64,000 bases of DNA from Flavobacterium sp. UBA2787 (lineage in GTDB: Bacteria; Bacteroidota; Bacteroidia; Flavobacteriales; Flavobacteriaceae). The position numbers and the translations under genes are program-made. The stretch is taken from the NCBI GenBank assembly GCA_002352205.1, contig DEHZ01000008.1:1-64000 (forward strand). The letters run 5' to 3'. Below the pieces are notes generated by a model. It saw nothing but the letters and a program-made list of their open reading frames with translations, made no database searches and was not told the DNA's origin. The first letter of the stretch is position 1. Each line of letters starts with the position of its first letter. Positions 8,863 through 20,834 of this stretch are shown here, piece by piece.

Positions 8863-11688
8863 TTAGAATATAATTTTTTGTGTTGATTTTATGCCATCTT
8901 CTGTTTCAACTTGAACTAATAGCAATTGGTTATTTTTAGTAACATCAGAAATAATTATTTCAGAAATACCCAATTTATTTTTATCAAATAATAATCGTCC
9001 GGAACCGTCAAAAATCATTATAGATTGTATATGAATATCTTTTGATTTAATAACAATATCTGAATCATTGGCATAACAAAGAATACTGTTTTTTGTATTG
9101 AAAATTGGATTCAGGCTAAGCGTTTCATTAGTAAATCGCAGTTCAAAACGATCGTCAAAGGTTCCTGATAAACTTGTAAAAGCATACATACCATTTTTAA
9201 TATCATGAAAAGTATTGGTGTATTTATCCATCAAATAAACTTCTTGATTTACAAAGAAGCTATCAAACTGATATAAGTTCAATAAAAATTCACCTGACAA
9301 GTTAGTGGTCAATCCTAATAGGATACTATCGTTAGAATTAAATGGTAAAGCTTTTCCTTGAATCGCTAATTTGTTTTCTCCAACTAAAGTATAAATCTTT
9401 ACATCTCCAGAAGGTCTAATTTTTGAATCATATCCCCAATCTACATCATTGGTTGCACCTTGAATATAACCCACCATAGCTTGATTAAATTTTCCGCTTT
9501 GATGAATTATTTCTAACCATAAGCGATTTTTTTCAACTTCTTCCTGGCTGAGGCTACTTTCACTATTTCTAAAAAATTGAGAATTATCATATCCCGATTC
9601 TTTTTTTCTCATTTCATTGTTAAATGTCACGTTGCCTGACGATGCCCCACCTTCAATCATGAAACTTTGACCAGCACCAATAAATCTTCCTGGTTCAGTA
9701 TTATTTGCACCTATATTATCAGCTGGAAAACCAATCGAGCCTGATAAATTGTAAGTAGCATAATCATCAGAACTATAATTTAATGCTTGTGGTGAGAATC
9801 CAGGATATGATGGAATTGCACTTGGAAGTGTGTTATGTGTCCAAAAACGAATAGTTCCATCTAAAATACTACTATTTTCTATCAAAAACTTGTCTGCGTC
9901 AATAGCTGCAGGATATGGATTCCCAATTAAATTCCAATTACCTGAACCACCTTGGGCAGGAACAGTTATTAAACCATTATTTGGCACTCCTTCAAAGGTT
10001 CCTGAAAATACAGTTCCGGTTCCTGATGCTGGATAACCGTTAGGTGCACGAATTATATATCCTTTTCCTGCCACCATTGGGGTATTTGCTATACCACCAA
10101 CCCATGATTGCGGATTTGAACCAGTGGTTAAATGATTCCAATGATATATTCTATTTACTGGCGTTCCTGATGAAAACTCACTTGGTGTCATCCCTGATAC
10201 CGGTGATGACCAATAGGTATAATCCAATAACCGAACAGGTTGTGAGTCTCTTTTGTAAGATATTTTTCCTTCATTTACAGCAGCATCATTTTCTTGGATT
10301 AAACTTGCATTATTTTCAAAAATCACAGAGGCATCTTCATGAACAAATAACTTTTCTTTTATAGAAATAACATCACCACTTCTTACGGTAAATGTTCCTG
10401 ATAAAATTTGTAGACTGCAAGCTTCTAAAACATCGCTTCCGTTTACGGCTGTATCAAAATCTCCATGAATCCGAACAGGACTTGTTGGCAAAGGCTCACT
10501 TCCGAAACTCCAGAATGTACCATCCCACGTATTAATTCCTTTAACTTTTACAGGAAAAGATGATCTTGTTCCAACAATAGCATCAAAATCACAACCTACG
10601 TCTCTTTTATACCAAATATCAACTTCTGCTCTTTCTACAACTAAGTTGGCATTGGTTTCTCCTGGTATTGGTAAAAAATTATCATCATCAGCATATGAAT
10701 ACAACCATTGATAATTTAACCCAGTTGATTTCTCATCATTAATTACTTGTAAATTGACATTACCACCCAAACAATAATTCTCTGAGAAAATAATTGCTTG
10801 ACCACTTGCCGGTGCTCCGGCACATTGAAAAGTAAAACGAATGTTAGGTCTGTATTTTCTAATTGACGCAGAAAGAGCACTTGATGTGTTATATGTAGTA
10901 GCAGGTCCAGAAACCGTCATTTCACAACCTGAAGTATAGCTAGAACCAGTTCCATTATTATTAACACTATACAAACTTCTAGTTAAAGTATAATCATTAC
11001 TTCCTAATGGAGTTGTATGTTTAATTCCAGCAAATTGATATCTACCTCCGTTAAAAGCGGGACTTGCTCCAATTTTCGGATCCGCTTTACACAATTCTAC
11101 AACGATACTATTAATACCATCCCAAACAAATGGTATATCTAGAACTAATTCCACCCAGCCTGTTTCACTAATCACTAAGTTAAATGAATTTTTCACCAAC
11201 TGAAGAGGCTCTGCGAAAGGATCAGAAGATCCTGCCCATGTACAATAACCCTCTGGTGGCATTTTTATCCCCCATATCTCAGTTCCTCCATAGCCATCAT
11301 AAGTAGCAATAGTGTGTCCCATGCTAATCTTAATATTTTCCATTTGATAACTTTGCAATGATGAAAGTCCAGAAAAACCAGTAACTTGAAAAGCAAGTGA
11401 AGTAATAACATTGTAACCAGAATCGTTCGCTAAGAAAAGTCCAGTTTCAGCAGCTTCATATAAAAATTGCACTCTTGTATCCTTTTTATTAGCTAAAAAA
11501 GGTGCCGTATACATGTCAAGTGTATTGGTTCCGATTGTTTGAGGAGCCCCCCCAATACCTTCTAAAACAAACTGACCATCTTGACCGCTTGTAGTATTCG
11601 CTGAAAAAAGCACGAGTAGTAGAAGAAAAAGTGCTTTGAAAGTAATGCACTGATTTTGAATCGAATTAAATTTATTTATCATTTTCAT
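8863..11688 (-). CDS. Secreted surface protein with shared YWSSPV/NPYPSA module and type C T9SS tail
   Basis: 941 residues. Signal peptide ~1-36 (ends NTTSGQ). The N-terminal ~270 residues form a beta domain related to that of 7142-8830, followed by an Ig-like stretch (NYQWLYSYADDDNF). From about residue 480 onward is the shared module: YTYWSSPVSGMTP, KGYIIRAPNGYP, NLIGNPYPAAIDADKF, IRFWTHNTLP, KNRLWLEI, ALPFNSNDSILLG and RFELRFTNETLS. The tail (IFDGSGRLLFDKN ... QKIIF) is type C-like. It is the first gene of a three-gene set and has a long (623-bp) upstream region containing a paired repeat. Its high similarity in layout to 58349-62494 suggests paralogues made by duplication. Confidence 0.83.
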   Translation of the reverse strand: MKMINKFNSIQNQCITFKALFLLLLVLFSANTTSGQDGQFVLEGIGGAPQTIGTNTLDMYTAPFLANKKDTRVQFLYEAAETGLFLANDSGYNVITSLAFQVTGFSGLSSLQSYQMENIKISMGHTIATYDGYGGTEIWGIKMPPEGYCTWAGSSDPFAEPLQLVKNSFNLVISETGWVELVLDIPFVWDGINSIVVELCKADPKIGASPAFNGGRYQFAGIKHTTPLGSNDYTLTRSLYSVNNNGTGSSYTSGCEMTVSGPATTYNTSSALSASIRKYRPNIRFTFQCAGAPASGQAIIFSENYCLGGNVNLQVINDEKSTGLNYQWLYSYADDDNFLPIPGETNANLVVERAEVDIWYKRDVGCDFDAIVGTRSSFPVKVKGINTWDGTFWSFGSEPLPTSPVRIHGDFDTAVNGSDVLEACSLQILSGTFTVRSGDVISIKEKLFVHEDASVIFENNASLIQENDAAVNEGKISYKRDSQPVRLLDYTYWSSPVSGMTPSEFSSGTPVNRIYHWNHLTTGSNPQSWVGGIANTPMVAGKGYIIRAPNGYPASGTGTVFSGTFEGVPNNGLITVPAQGGSGNWNLIGNPYPAAIDADKFLIENSSILDGTIRFWTHNTLPSAIPSYPGFSPQALNYSSDDYATYNLSGSIGFPADNIGANNTEPGRFIGAGQSFMIEGGASSGNVTFNNEMRKKESGYDNSQFFRNSESSLSQEEVEKNRLWLEIIHQSGKFNQAMVGYIQGATNDVDWGYDSKIRPSGDVKIYTLVGENKLAIQGKALPFNSNDSILLGLTTNLSGEFLLNLYQFDSFFVNQEVYLMDKYTNTFHDIKNGMYAFTSLSGTFDDRFELRFTNETLSLNPIFNTKNSILCYANDSDIVIKSKDIHIQSIMIFDGSGRLLFDKNKLGISEIIISDVTKNNQLLLVQVETEDGIKSTQKIIF

Positions 11689-12043
11689 ATTATAGGGCTT
11701 GTATTAAAATTTCATATTTCTTTATTTAAAATTATAACAATCTTGTTAAGCTAAGTTTTTACTTAGCAGTAATACTAAAAAACAATATAACTTTTGTGGT
11801 ATTTGTTTGGTTAGCTCACATTATTTATTGTATAAATGTAAAATGTAGGTTTATTTAACATTTTTTAATAAATTATTGTTACTAAATTCTTAATAAAAAC
11901 AAGAATAACACATTTTAGAAGCATTCTAAACTAATGTTAATTAATTGTAAATTAATATTTTACAACTACACCTGTCCTGATTTATTGGAAATCTTAATTT
12001 ATTTGTCAAAATTACGCCACTTGTATGCACTAATAAATATTTG

Positions 12044-12071
12044 ACGATGATATGTTAAAAAAATCGATGAA
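12044..12071 (-). promoter_or_regulatory. Paired direct repeat (site B)
   Basis: On the minus strand TTCATCGA (12071-12064) and ATCATCGT (12051-12044) lie 20 bp apart, start to start. The 19-bp stretch around the first repeat differs from that at site C by one base. It lies about 355 bp upstream of the gene starting at 11688, so a long leader or a more distant role would be needed. Confidence 0.5.
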
Positions 12072-12170
12072 ATGCACTCTTGTAGTATTAAATCGATATA
12101 ATTTGCTCTTTAAAGATTTGGGGGAGATAAATCTATTTTGAAAGCAAAATTATACTTTTAAACAGTGCTA

Positions 12171-12196
12171 AAAAATACCTACAAATAGGTATTTTT
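12171..12196. terminator. Perfect hairpin with T-run, possible terminator
   Basis: AAAAATACCT (12171-12180) pairs perfectly with AGGTATTTTT (12187-12196) around a 6-nt loop. On either strand the stem ends in a T-rich run. No gene reads into it on the plus strand, so it either ends an unseen small RNA or backs up the terminator at 12264-12292. Confidence 0.4.
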
Positions 12197-12263
12197 TAAA
12201 AAGATTTATAAAATCATCTCAACCAAGAGGTATTATTTTGGATAAACCTCAGAGATTAAGAGC

Positions 12264-12292
12264 AAAAAAAACCTCCGATTTCTCGGAGGTTT
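12264..12292 (-). terminator. Intrinsic terminator of the rpoBC-DUF3467 operon
   Basis: 10-bp perfect stem AAACCTCCGA/TCGGAGGTTT (12269-12278 with 12283-12292), 4-nt loop, then a run of eight T on the minus strand. It marks the end of the long ribosomal protein and RNA polymerase transcript. Confidence 0.92.
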
Positions 12293-12311
12293 AAGTAACT
12301 TTTAAAAATTA

Positions 12312-12623
12312 TTATGCTTGACCTGTAGGACCAAAGCTCAAAGGAACTTGTGGTTGGTCGGAGTCTTTTATTTCGCCATGAGCTACTTCAAATCGGTGAA
12401 TGTTTTCTCCAATTGCCTTCAACAAGCGTTTTGCATGCTGAGGCGTTAAGATAATTCTCGATTTCACTTTTGCTTTGGGAACACCCGGCATTAGTGTTAC
12501 AAAATCCAATACAAATTCTGATGCAGAATGATTAATGATAGCTAAGTTGGAATAAATTCCTTCTGCTACTTTTTCATCCAATTCAATATTGATTTGCCCT
12601 GGTTGTTGATTGTTATCGCTCAT
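12312..12623 (-). CDS. DUF3467 family protein
   Basis: 103 residues, soluble, with no signal peptide or membrane segment. The family is recognised from the core FVLDFVTLMPGVPKAKVKSRIILTPQHAKRLLKAI and its length. The start lies 4 bp after the rpoC stop, so it is the last gene of the rpoB-rpoC transcript and is probably translationally coupled. A DUF3467 gene behind rpoC is a familiar arrangement in Bacteroidota. A role near RNA polymerase is suggested only by that position; no biochemical function is known to me. Confidence 0.9.
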   Translation of the reverse strand: MSDNNQQPGQINIELDEKVAEGIYSNLAIINHSASEFVLDFVTLMPGVPKAKVKSRIILTPQHAKRLLKAIGENIHRFEVAHGEIKDSDQPQVPLSFGPTGQA

Positions 12624-12627
12624 GTTT

Positions 12628-15600
12628 TTAATAATTATATTCTTCTTTTGCAGCCATTAATTCGTTATAATCTTCCTTTGATCCAACGATGTTGTTGTCA
12701 TATTCTCTCATACCAGTTCCGGCAGGGATTCTGTGTCCAACAATAACGTTCTCTTTCAAGCCTTCTAACGTATCTACTTTTCCTGCTACAGCTGCTTCGT
12801 TTAACACTTTTGTTGTTTCCTGGAACGATGCCGCAGAAATAAACGATTTTGTTTGAAGAGAAGCTCTTGTAATACCTTGAAGAACCGGCGTTGCAGTAGC
12901 TGTAATAACATCACGAGCTACAACAAGGTTTTTGTCTTCACGTTTTAACAATGAGTTTTCATCACGCAATTCTCTTGGCGTAATCATTTGACCTGGTTTC
13001 AAATTCTGAGAATCTCCGGCATCTTCAACAACTTTCATACCGAACAATTTATCATTCTCGATAATAAAATCTTTTGTATGAGCTAATTGTTCTTCTAAGA
13101 ATAAAGTATCTCCCGGATCTTCAACTCTTACTTTACGCATCATTTGACGGATAACTACCTCAAAGTGTTTATCATTGATTTTTACACCTTGTAAACGATA
13201 CACCTCTTGAATTTCGTTTACCAAATACTGTTGAACAGCAGATGGACCTTGAATTCTTAAGATATCTTCCGGCGTAATTGCACCATCTGATAACGACATA
13301 CCCGCTTTTACGAAGTCATTTTCCTGAACCAAAATTTGGTTAGATAATTTTACTAAGTATTTTTTAATCTCACCAAATTTAGATTCGATGATGATTTCAC
13401 GGTTACCTCTTTTAATTTTACCAAACGAAACAACACCATCAATTTCTGATACTACTGCCGGGTTTGATGGATTACGAGCTTCTAAAAGTTCGGTAATTCT
13501 AGGAAGACCTCCGGTGATATCGCCCGCTTTTGACGAACGTCTTGGGATTTTTACTAAAATTTTACCTGCTTTAATTTTCTCTCCATCATCAACCATTAAG
13601 TGAGCTCCAACTGGTAAATTGTATGAACGAATTAATTCGCCGTCTTTACCATAAATTAATAAAGTTGGAATTAATTTTTTGTTTCTACCCTCAGAGATTA
13701 CTTTTTCTTGGAAACCGGTTTGCTCATCAATTTCAACTTGAAACGATTGTCCTTGTTCTAAATCTTCGTAAGCAATTTTTCCAGTGAATTCAGAAATAAT
13801 AACTCCGTTATATGGATCCCATTTACAGATTGTTGTTCCTTTATCTACAGTTTGACCATCTTTTACAAAAATGGTAGAACCATAAGGAATGTTATGTGTA
13901 TTTAAAACGATTCCGGTATTTTCGTCAACTAATTTCAATTCTGTTGAACGAGAGATAACGATGTCAATTGCTTTTCCATCAGCATCTTCTCCTTTTACCG
14001 TTTTTAAATCGTCTAATTCTAATCTACCTTTGAAACGTGTTACAATGCTTGATTCTTCAGACATACCACCAGCAACCCCTCCAACGTGGAACGTTCTAAG
14101 TGTTAACTGTGTACCTGGTTCACCAATTGATTGAGCTGCAATTACACCAACTGCTTCACCTTTTTGGGTCATTCGACCGGTTGCTAAGTTTCTTCCGTAA
14201 CATTTTGCACAGATTCCTTTAGCGGCTTCACACGTTAATGGTGATCTTACTTCTACTCTTTCTAAAGGAGAAGCTTCGATAGCTTTCATGATTGCTTCGG
14301 TGATTTCTTGACCACCTTCAATCAACACTTCTAAATTCAATGGGTTGATCACATCTTGAAGAGCTACACGACCTAAAATTCTTTCGCCTAATGTTTCAAC
14401 GATTTCTTCATTCTTTTTCAAAGCTGATACTTCAATTCCTCTTAACGTACCACAATCTTCTGTGTTTACGATAACATCTTGAGAAACGTCATGTAATCTT
14501 CTTGTCAAGTATCCGGCATCGGCCGTTTTCAAAGCCGTATCGGCAAGACCTTTACGAGCACCGTGAGTAGAAATAAAGTATTCTAAAATTGAAAGACCTT
14601 CTTTAAAGTTAGAAAGAATCGGGTTTTCGATAATTTCACCACCACCAGCAGTCGATTTTTTAGGCTTAGCCATCAAACCACGCATACCGGTTAACTGACG
14701 AATTTGTTCTTTAGAACCCCTTGCTCCAGAGTCAAGCATCATATAAACCGAGTTGAAACCTTGTTGGTCTTCACGGATATTTTTCATTGCTAATTCTGTT
14801 AATAAAGCATTTTTAGAAGTCCAAACGTCAATAACTTGATTGTATCTTTCGTTGTTAGTAATCAATCCCATGTTATAGTTCATGGTAATTGCATCTACTT
14901 CTTCTCTTGCATCCGCAATCAATTCTTGTTTTTGGTGAGGAATAATAATATCACCTAAACTGAATGATAACCCTCCACGGAATGCAAATTTGTACCCCAT
15001 ATCTTTCATGTTATCCAAGAAAGCAGCGGTTGTTGGCACATTCGTTACCGATAAAATTCTACCAATAATATCTCTTAAAGATTTTTTGGTTAAAACTTCG
15101 TTGATATATCCTGCAGCTTCGGGTACTACTTCGTTAAATAGTACTCTACCGGCAGTTGTTTGAATTAATTTGAATACTAATTCGCCATTTTCATTGAAAT
15201 CTTTTGCTCTAATTTTTACACGAGCATTCAACTCTAATCTTCCTTCGTTTAAAGCAATATTTACTTCTTCGGCAGAATAAAAAGTTAAACCTTCACCTAA
15301 AATTTTATGTTCCGGTGTAGACAAACGTTCTTTGGTCATATAATATAGACCCAAAACCATATCCTGAGAAGGAACAGTAATTGGAGCTCCGTTTGCAGGG
15401 TTCAAGATATTGTGAGAAGCCAACATTAATAGTTGGGATTCCAAAATAGCTTCCGGTCCAAGAGGCAAGTGAACTGCCATCTGGTCACCATCAAAATCCG
15501 CGTTAAAAGCCGTACACACTAATGGGTGTAATTGAATTGCTTTTCCTTCGATTAATTTTGGTTGGAATGCTTGAATACCTAAACGGTGCAAAGTAGGAGC

Positions 15601-16941
15601 ACGGTTTAATAATACCGGATGACCTTTGATTACATTTTCAAGGATATCCCATACTACAGGCTCTTTTTTGTCGATAATTTTCTTAGCCGACTTAACTGTT
15701 TTAACAATTCCTCTTTCGATTAATTTTCGAATAACGAATGGTTTATACAATTCTGCAGCCATATCTTTTGGCAAACCACATTCGAACAATTTCAATTCCG
15801 GTCCAACGACAATTACTGAACGAGCAGAATAATCCACACGTTTTCCTAATAAGTTTTGACGGAAACGACCTTGCTTACCTTTCAATGAATCTGAAAGTGA
15901 TTTTAATGGTCTGTTTGATTCAGTTTTAACAGCAGATGCTTTACGCGTATTATCAAATAATGAATCTACTGCTTCTTGCAACATACGTTTTTCGTTACGT
16001 AAGATAACTTCAGGAGCTTTGATCTCCATTAATCTTTTTAAACGATTATTACGAATAATTACACGACGGTATAAATCATTTAAATCTGATGTTGCAAAAC
16101 GACCACCATCTAGTGGCACCAACGGACGTAATTCTGGTGGAATAACCGGAATTACTTTTAAAATCATCCATTCCGGACGATTTTCTCTGTTTAGATTTGC
16201 TTCACGGAAAGATTCAACAACTTGAAGACGTTTTAACGCCTCAGTTTTTCTTTGCTTAGATGTTTCATTATTCGCAGCGTGACGTAAATCATACGACAAT
16301 TCGTCAAGATTTGTACGAGCTAATAAATCCATAATACATTCAGCACCCATTTTGGCGATGAATTTATTTGGATCATTATCATCTAAATATTGGTTTTCCA
16401 TCGGAAGTGTATCTAAAATATTCAAATACTCTTCTTCAGTTAAAAAGTCTAATCTTGATAATGATTCTCCTTCTGCATTTTGGGCAATACCTGCTTGAAT
16501 TACTACGTATCTTTCGTAGTAGATAATCATATCTAATTTCTTAGATGGTAAACCTAAAATGTATCCAATTTTGTTTGGAAGCGAACGGAAATACCAAATG
16601 TGAGCGATTGGCACCACTAAATTGATGTGTCCTACTCTATCACGACGTACTTTCTTCTCAGTAACTTCCACACCACAACGGTCACATACGATTCCTTTGT
16701 AGCGAATTCTTTTATATTTTCCACAAGCACATTCATAATCTTTTACCGGACCGAAAATTCGTTCGCAGAAAAGACCATCACGTTCTGGTTTGTGGGTTCT
16801 ATAATTGATTGTTTCAGGTTTAAGAACTTCTCCTCTTGATTCAGCCAAAATAGATTCCGGTGAAGCCAATCCGATTGTAATTTTATTAAACCTTTTAACG
16901 GGATTTTTATCTTTATTATTTCTATTATTCATCATAGTCAA
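12628..16941 (-). CDS. rpoC: DNA-directed RNA polymerase subunit beta'
   Basis: 1437 residues, usual for Bacteroidota. The clamp zinc site shows C71, C73, C86 and C89. The active-site Mg-binding motif NADFDGDQ is at residues 480-487. The second zinc site is around [13 protein letters not shown] near residue 900, and the bridge/trigger region includes [16 protein letters not shown]. It forms the catalytic centre of RNA polymerase together with beta. Several ATGs lie at the N-terminus (M1, M3, M4), so the exact start is uncertain by a few codons. It follows rpoB after 77 bp that contain an inverted repeat. Confidence 0.98.
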   Translation of the reverse strand: MTMMNNRNNKDKNPVKRFNKITIGLASPESILAESRGEVLKPETINYRTHKPERDGLFCERIFGPVKDYECACGKYKRIRYKGIVCDRCGVEVTEKKVRRDRVGHINLVVPIAHIWYFRSLPNKIGYILGLPSKKLDMIIYYERYVVIQAGIAQNAEGESLSRLDFLTEEEYLNILDTLPMENQYLDDNDPNKFIAKMGAECIMDLLARTNLDELSYDLRHAANNETSKQRKTEALKRLQVVESFREANLNRENRPEWMILKVIPVIPPELRPLVPLDGGRFATSDLNDLYRRVIIRNNRLKRLMEIKAPEVILRNEKRMLQEAVDSLFDNTRKASAVKTESNRPLKSLSDSLKGKQGRFRQNLLGKRVDYSARSVIVVGPELKLFECGLPKDMAAELYKPFVIRKLIERGIVKTVKSAKKIIDKKEPVVWDILENVIKGHPVLLNRAPTLHRLGIQAFQPKLIEGKAIQLHPLVCTAFNADFDGDQMAVHLPLGPEAILESQLLMLASHNILNPANGAPITVPSQDMVLGLYYMTKERLSTPEHKILGEGLTFYSAEEVNIALNEGRLELNARVKIRAKDFNENGELVFKLIQTTAGRVLFNEVVPEAAGYINEVLTKKSLRDIIGRILSVTNVPTTAAFLDNMKDMGYKFAFRGGLSFSLGDIIIPHQKQELIADAREEVDAITMNYNMGLITNNERYNQVIDVWTSKNALLTELAMKNIREDQQGFNSVYMMLDSGARGSKEQIRQLTGMRGLMAKPKKSTAGGGEIIENPILSNFKEGLSILEYFISTHGARKGLADTALKTADAGYLTRRLHDVSQDVIVNTEDCGTLRGIEVSALKKNEEIVETLGERILGRVALQDVINPLNLEVLIEGGQEITEAIMKAIEASPLERVEVRSPLTCEAAKGICAKCYGRNLATGRMTQKGEAVGVIAAQSIGEPGTQLTLRTFHVGGVAGGMSEESSIVTRFKGRLELDDLKTVKGEDADGKAIDIVISRSTELKLVDENTGIVLNTHNIPYGSTIFVKDGQTVDKGTTICKWDPYNGVIISEFTGKIAYEDLEQGQSFQVEIDEQTGFQEKVISEGRNKKLIPTLLIYGKDGELIRSYNLPVGAHLMVDDGEKIKAGKILVKIPRRSSKAGDITGGLPRITELLEARNPSNPAVVSEIDGVVSFGKIKRGNREIIIESKFGEIKKYLVKLSNQILVQENDFVKAGMSLSDGAITPEDILRIQGPSAVQQYLVNEIQEVYRLQGVKINDKHFEVVIRQMMRKVRVEDPGDTLFLEEQLAHTKDFIIENDKLFGMKVVEDAGDSQNLKPGQMITPRELRDENSLLKREDKNLVVARDVITATATPVLQGITRASLQTKSFISAASFQETTKVLNEAAVAGKVDTLEGLKENVIVGHRIPAGTGMREYDNNIVGSKEDYNELMAAKEEYNY

Positions 16942-16959
16942 TAAAATTTTGTTGTTTTT

Positions 16960-17011
16960 GTTTCAAGTTTTAAGTTTCAGGTTACAATATTTGAAACCTG
17001 AAACTTGAAAC
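16960..17011. repeat. Inverted repeat between rpoB and rpoC
   Basis: AAGTTTCAGGTT (16972-16983) pairs with AACCTGAAACTT (16995-17006) across an 11-nt loop. The outer GTTTC/GAAAC (16960-16964, 17007-17011) can extend it. There is no T-run, so it is unlikely to be a terminator. It could be an RNA-processing or stability element, or a member of a small repeat family. Confidence 0.7.
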
Positions 17012-17018
17012 AATACTA

Positions 17019-20000
17019 TTATTCCTCTAATCGGATGTCTAAACCAAGACCTTTCAATTCGTGCATTAAAACGTTGAATGATTCTGGTAATCCCGGCTCC
17101 GGCATTGGCTCACCCTTCACGATTGCTTCGTAAGTTTTTGCTCTACCGATTACGTCATCTGATTTTACCGTCAATATTTCTCTTAAAGTGCTGGAAGCTC
17201 CGTATGCTTCAAGAGCCCAAACCTCCATCTCTCCAAAACGCTGACCTCCAAATTGAGCTTTACCACCCAATGGTTGTTGCGTAATAAGCGAGTATGGTCC
17301 GATAGAACGTGCGTGCATCTTATCATCAATCATGTGACCTAATTTCAACATATAGATTACTCCAACTGTTGCAGCTTGGTGGAAACGTTCTCCGGTTCCT
17401 CCATCATATAAATAGGTATGACCAAATCTTGGAATTCCTGCTTCGTCTGTCAATTCATTAATTTGATCGATTGTAGCACCATCAAAAATTGGCGTTGCAT
17501 ACTTTCTTCCCAAATTCTTTCCAGCCCATCCTAACACAGTTTCATAAATCTGACCGATGTTCATACGAGATGGTACACCTAGAGGATTTAATACGATGTC
17601 AACCGGCGTTCCGTCTTCTAAGAATGGCATGTCTTCGTCTCTCACGATACGAGCAACAATACCTTTATTTCCGTGACGACCTGCCATTTTATCACCTACT
17701 TTCAACTTACGTTTCTTAGCGATGTAAACTTTAGCTAGTTTTAATATTCCGGCTGGTAATTCATCTCCAACAGTAATTGTAAACTTCTCTCTTCTTAACG
17801 CACCTTGTAAATCGTTTAATTTGATTTTGTAATTGTGAATCAAATCGTTAACTAATACATTAGTTTCGTCATCGGCTACCCATTGACCTTTTGTTAAGTG
17901 AGCAAAATCTTCAACCGCATTCAACATTTTTTGAGTATATTTTTTACCTTTTGGTAAAACTTCTTCTCCTAAATCGTTCATTACACCTTGCGATGTTTTT
18001 CCATTTACGATGTTGAATAATTTATCAACTAATTTATCTTTTAATTCGTTGAATTTCACTTCGAACTCCATTTCTAATGAAGCCAAATCATCTTTATCTT
18101 TTGTACGCTTACGCTTATCTTTAACGGCTCTTGCAAATAATTTTTTGTCAAGAACAACACCGTGTAATGATGGAGAAGCTTTTAACGAAGCATCTTTTAC
18201 ATCACCCGCTTTGTCACCAAAGATGGCACGTAATAATTTTTCTTCCGGTGTTGGATCTGATTCTCCTTTTGGAGTAATCTTTCCGATAAGAATGTCGCCA
18301 GGTTTAACTTCGGCACCAATTCTAATCATACCGTTTTCATCCAAATCTTTTGTCGCTTCTTCTGAAACGTTTGGAATATCATTGGTTAATTCTTCGTTAC
18401 CTAATTTGGTATCACGAACTTCCAATGAATAATCATCGATGTGGATAGAAGTAAAAATATCATCACGTACAACTTTTTCAGAGATTACAATTGCATCCTC
18501 GAAGTTATATCCTTTCCACGGCATAAATGCTACTTTAAGGTTTCTTCCGATTGCTAATTCTCCGTTTTGCGTTGCATATCCTTCACAAAGTACTTGACCT
18601 TTAGTAACTCTATCTCCTTTTCTTACGATTGGTTTTAGGTTAATACACGTACTTTGATTCGTTTTTTGAAACTTAATTAATTGATATGTTTTATCATCAG
18701 TATCAAAACTTACCATTCGTTCTGCATCAGTACGATCATATTTAATGGTAATTTTCTCAGAATCAACATATTCTACTACTCCACTTCCTTCAGCATTAAT
18801 TAATACTCTGGAATCAGAAGCAACTTGTCTTTCTAAACCGGTTCCAACAATTGGAGCTTCAGGGCGTAATAATGGTACGGCCTGACGCATCATATTTGAT
18901 CCCATCAATGCACGGTTCGCATCATCGTGTTCCAAGAAAGGAATTAACGAAGCTGAAATCGATGCAATTTGGTTTGGAGCAACGTCTGTGTAATGAACAA
19001 CATTTGGTTCAACTACCGGGAAATCACCTTCTTCACGAGCAATAACTTTATCGGCAGTAATTTTTCCATTAGCATCCATTTCAATGTTTGCCTGAGCAAT
19101 CATTTTGCCTTCTTCTTCTTCTGCACTTAAGTAAATTGGTTCAGATTTTAAATCAACCACACCATTCGTCACTTTACGATAAGGTGTTTCGATGAATCCC
19201 ATTCCGTTTACTTTAGCATAAACACCAAGCGATGAAATCAAACCAATGTTTGGTCCCTCAGGTGTTTCAATCGGACATAATCTTCCGTAGTGTGTATAGT
19301 GAACGTCACGCACCTCGAATCCGGCTCTCTCTCTCGAAAGACCACCTGGTCCTAGGGCAGACAATCTTCTTTTGTGTGTAATCTCAGCCAATGGATTTGT
19401 TTGATCCATAAATTGAGATAACTGGTTTGTTCCGAAGAAAGAGTTGATTACCGATGATAATGTTTTAGCATTAATCAAATCGATAGGTGTAAACACCTCG
19501 TTATCTCTAACGTTCATTCTTTCGCGGATAGTTCTCGCCATACGAGCAAGACCTACACCAAATTGTGCAGAAAGTTGTTCTCCAACTGTTCTAACACGAC
19601 GGTTTGATAAGTGATCAATATCATCAATCTCTGCTTTAGAGTTGATTAATTCAATCAAATATTTCACGATAGTGATGATATCCTCTTTGGTCAACACTTG
19701 TTTTTCCATTGGGATATCCAAACCTAACTTTTTGTTCATTCTGTAACGACCAACTTCACCTAAGTTATAACGTTGATCAGAGAAGAATAATTTATCGATA
19801 ATACCACGAGCGGTTTCTTCATCAGGCGGTTCTGCATTACGCAACTGACGGTAGATGTGCTCAACGGCTTCTTTTTCTGAGTTGGTTGGATCTTTTTGTA
19901 ACGTGTTATGGATAATTGCATAATCTGCTTGATTATTATCCTCTTTATGTAACAAAATAGATTTCACATTAGAGTCGATGATTTCTTCCACATTATCTTT

Positions 20001-20834
20001 ATCGATAATGGTATCACGATCTAAGATGATTTCGTTTCTTTCGATAGAAACTACTTCTCCAGTATCTTCATCAACGAAATCTTCGTGCCAAGTGTTTAAC
20101 ACACGTGCGGCTAATTTACGTCCGATGTATTTTTTTAGTCCTGTTTTTGATACTTTAATTTCTTCTGCAAGGTCAAAGATTTCAAGAATATCTTTATCTC
20201 TTTCAAAACCGATTGCACGGAATAAAGTGGTTACAGGTAATTTTTTCTTTCTATCGATATACGCATACATGACGTTATTGATATCGGTAGCAAACTCTAT
20301 CCATGAACCTTTGAAAGGAATTACACGGGCAGAATATAATTTGGTTCCATTGGCATGGAATGACTGTCCAAAGAAAACACCAGGTGAACGGTGTAACTGC
20401 GATACAACAACTCTTTCAGCACCATTGATTACAAAAGTACCGCTAGGCGTCATATAAGGAATAGTACCTAAATATACATCTTGTACTATAGTTTCAAAGT
20501 CTTCATGTTCAGGATCTGTACAATAAAGTTTTAGCCTGGCTTTTAATGGCACGCTGTAGGTTAAACCTCTTTCGATACATTCTGAAATAGAATAACGAGG
20601 AGGATCTACAAAATAATCTAAAAATTCAAGTACGAAATTGTTTCTTGTATCGGTGATTGGAAAATTTTCCATGAAGGTGTTGTATAGACCTTCGTTGCCT
20701 CTTTCGTCGGATTTCGTTTCCAATTGGAAGAAATCCTTAAAAGATTTTACCTGAATATCCAAAAAATCAGGATATTGTGGTATATTTTTAGTTGAGGCAA
20801 AATTCAATCTTTCAGTCTGATTTGTTATCATCAA
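17019..20834 (-). CDS. rpoB: DNA-directed RNA polymerase subunit beta
   Basis: 1271 residues, the family's usual length here. The rifampicin-region sequence [23 protein letters not shown] is intact, followed by [19 protein letters not shown]. The C-terminal [24 protein letters not shown] is also present. The N-terminus [11 protein letters not shown] is typical of the phylum. The first two codons are both ATG and either may start. It lies 262 bp downstream of rplL with an attenuator-like hairpin between them. Both RNA polymerase genes look fully functional. Confidence 0.98.
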   Translation of the reverse strand: MMITNQTERLNFASTKNIPQYPDFLDIQVKSFKDFFQLETKSDERGNEGLYNTFMENFPITDTRNNFVLEFLDYFVDPPRYSISECIERGLTYSVPLKARLKLYCTDPEHEDFETIVQDVYLGTIPYMTPSGTFVINGAERVVVSQLHRSPGVFFGQSFHANGTKLYSARVIPFKGSWIEFATDINNVMYAYIDRKKKLPVTTLFRAIGFERDKDILEIFDLAEEIKVSKTGLKKYIGRKLAARVLNTWHEDFVDEDTGEVVSIERNEIILDRDTIIDKDNVEEIIDSNVKSILLHKEDNNQADYAIIHNTLQKDPTNSEKEAVEHIYRQLRNAEPPDEETARGIIDKLFFSDQRYNLGEVGRYRMNKKLGLDIPMEKQVLTKEDIITIVKYLIELINSKAEIDDIDHLSNRRVRTVGEQLSAQFGVGLARMARTIRERMNVRDNEVFTPIDLINAKTLSSVINSFFGTNQLSQFMDQTNPLAEITHKRRLSALGPGGLSRERAGFEVRDVHYTHYGRLCPIETPEGPNIGLISSLGVYAKVNGMGFIETPYRKVTNGVVDLKSEPIYLSAEEEEGKMIAQANIEMDANGKITADKVIAREEGDFPVVEPNVVHYTDVAPNQIASISASLIPFLEHDDANRALMGSNMMRQAVPLLRPEAPIVGTGLERQVASDSRVLINAEGSGVVEYVDSEKITIKYDRTDAERMVSFDTDDKTYQLIKFQKTNQSTCINLKPIVRKGDRVTKGQVLCEGYATQNGELAIGRNLKVAFMPWKGYNFEDAIVISEKVVRDDIFTSIHIDDYSLEVRDTKLGNEELTNDIPNVSEEATKDLDENGMIRIGAEVKPGDILIGKITPKGESDPTPEEKLLRAIFGDKAGDVKDASLKASPSLHGVVLDKKLFARAVKDKRKRTKDKDDLASLEMEFEVKFNELKDKLVDKLFNIVNGKTSQGVMNDLGEEVLPKGKKYTQKMLNAVEDFAHLTKGQWVADDETNVLVNDLIHNYKIKLNDLQGALRREKFTITVGDELPAGILKLAKVYIAKKRKLKVGDKMAGRHGNKGIVARIVRDEDMPFLEDGTPVDIVLNPLGVPSRMNIGQIYETVLGWAGKNLGRKYATPIFDGATIDQINELTDEAGIPRFGHTYLYDGGTGERFHQAATVGVIYMLKLGHMIDDKMHARSIGPYSLITQQPLGGKAQFGGQRFGEMEVWALEAYGASSTLREILTVKSDDVIGRAKTYEAIVKGEPMPEPGLPESFNVLMHELKGLGLDIRLEE

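Larger units (their letters stand above)
11689..12311. other. 623-bp intergenic region
   Basis: AT-rich, with no convincing open frame. It holds paired repeat site B (12044-12071), an exact TAnnTTTG match on the minus strand (TAATTTTG, 12014-12007) with no clear -33 box, a perfect 7-bp hairpin (GCTAAGT/ACTTAGC, 11750-11767) in the likely leader of the 11688 gene, a 10-bp hairpin at 12171-12196 and the terminator after the DUF3467 gene. Confidence 0.7.
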
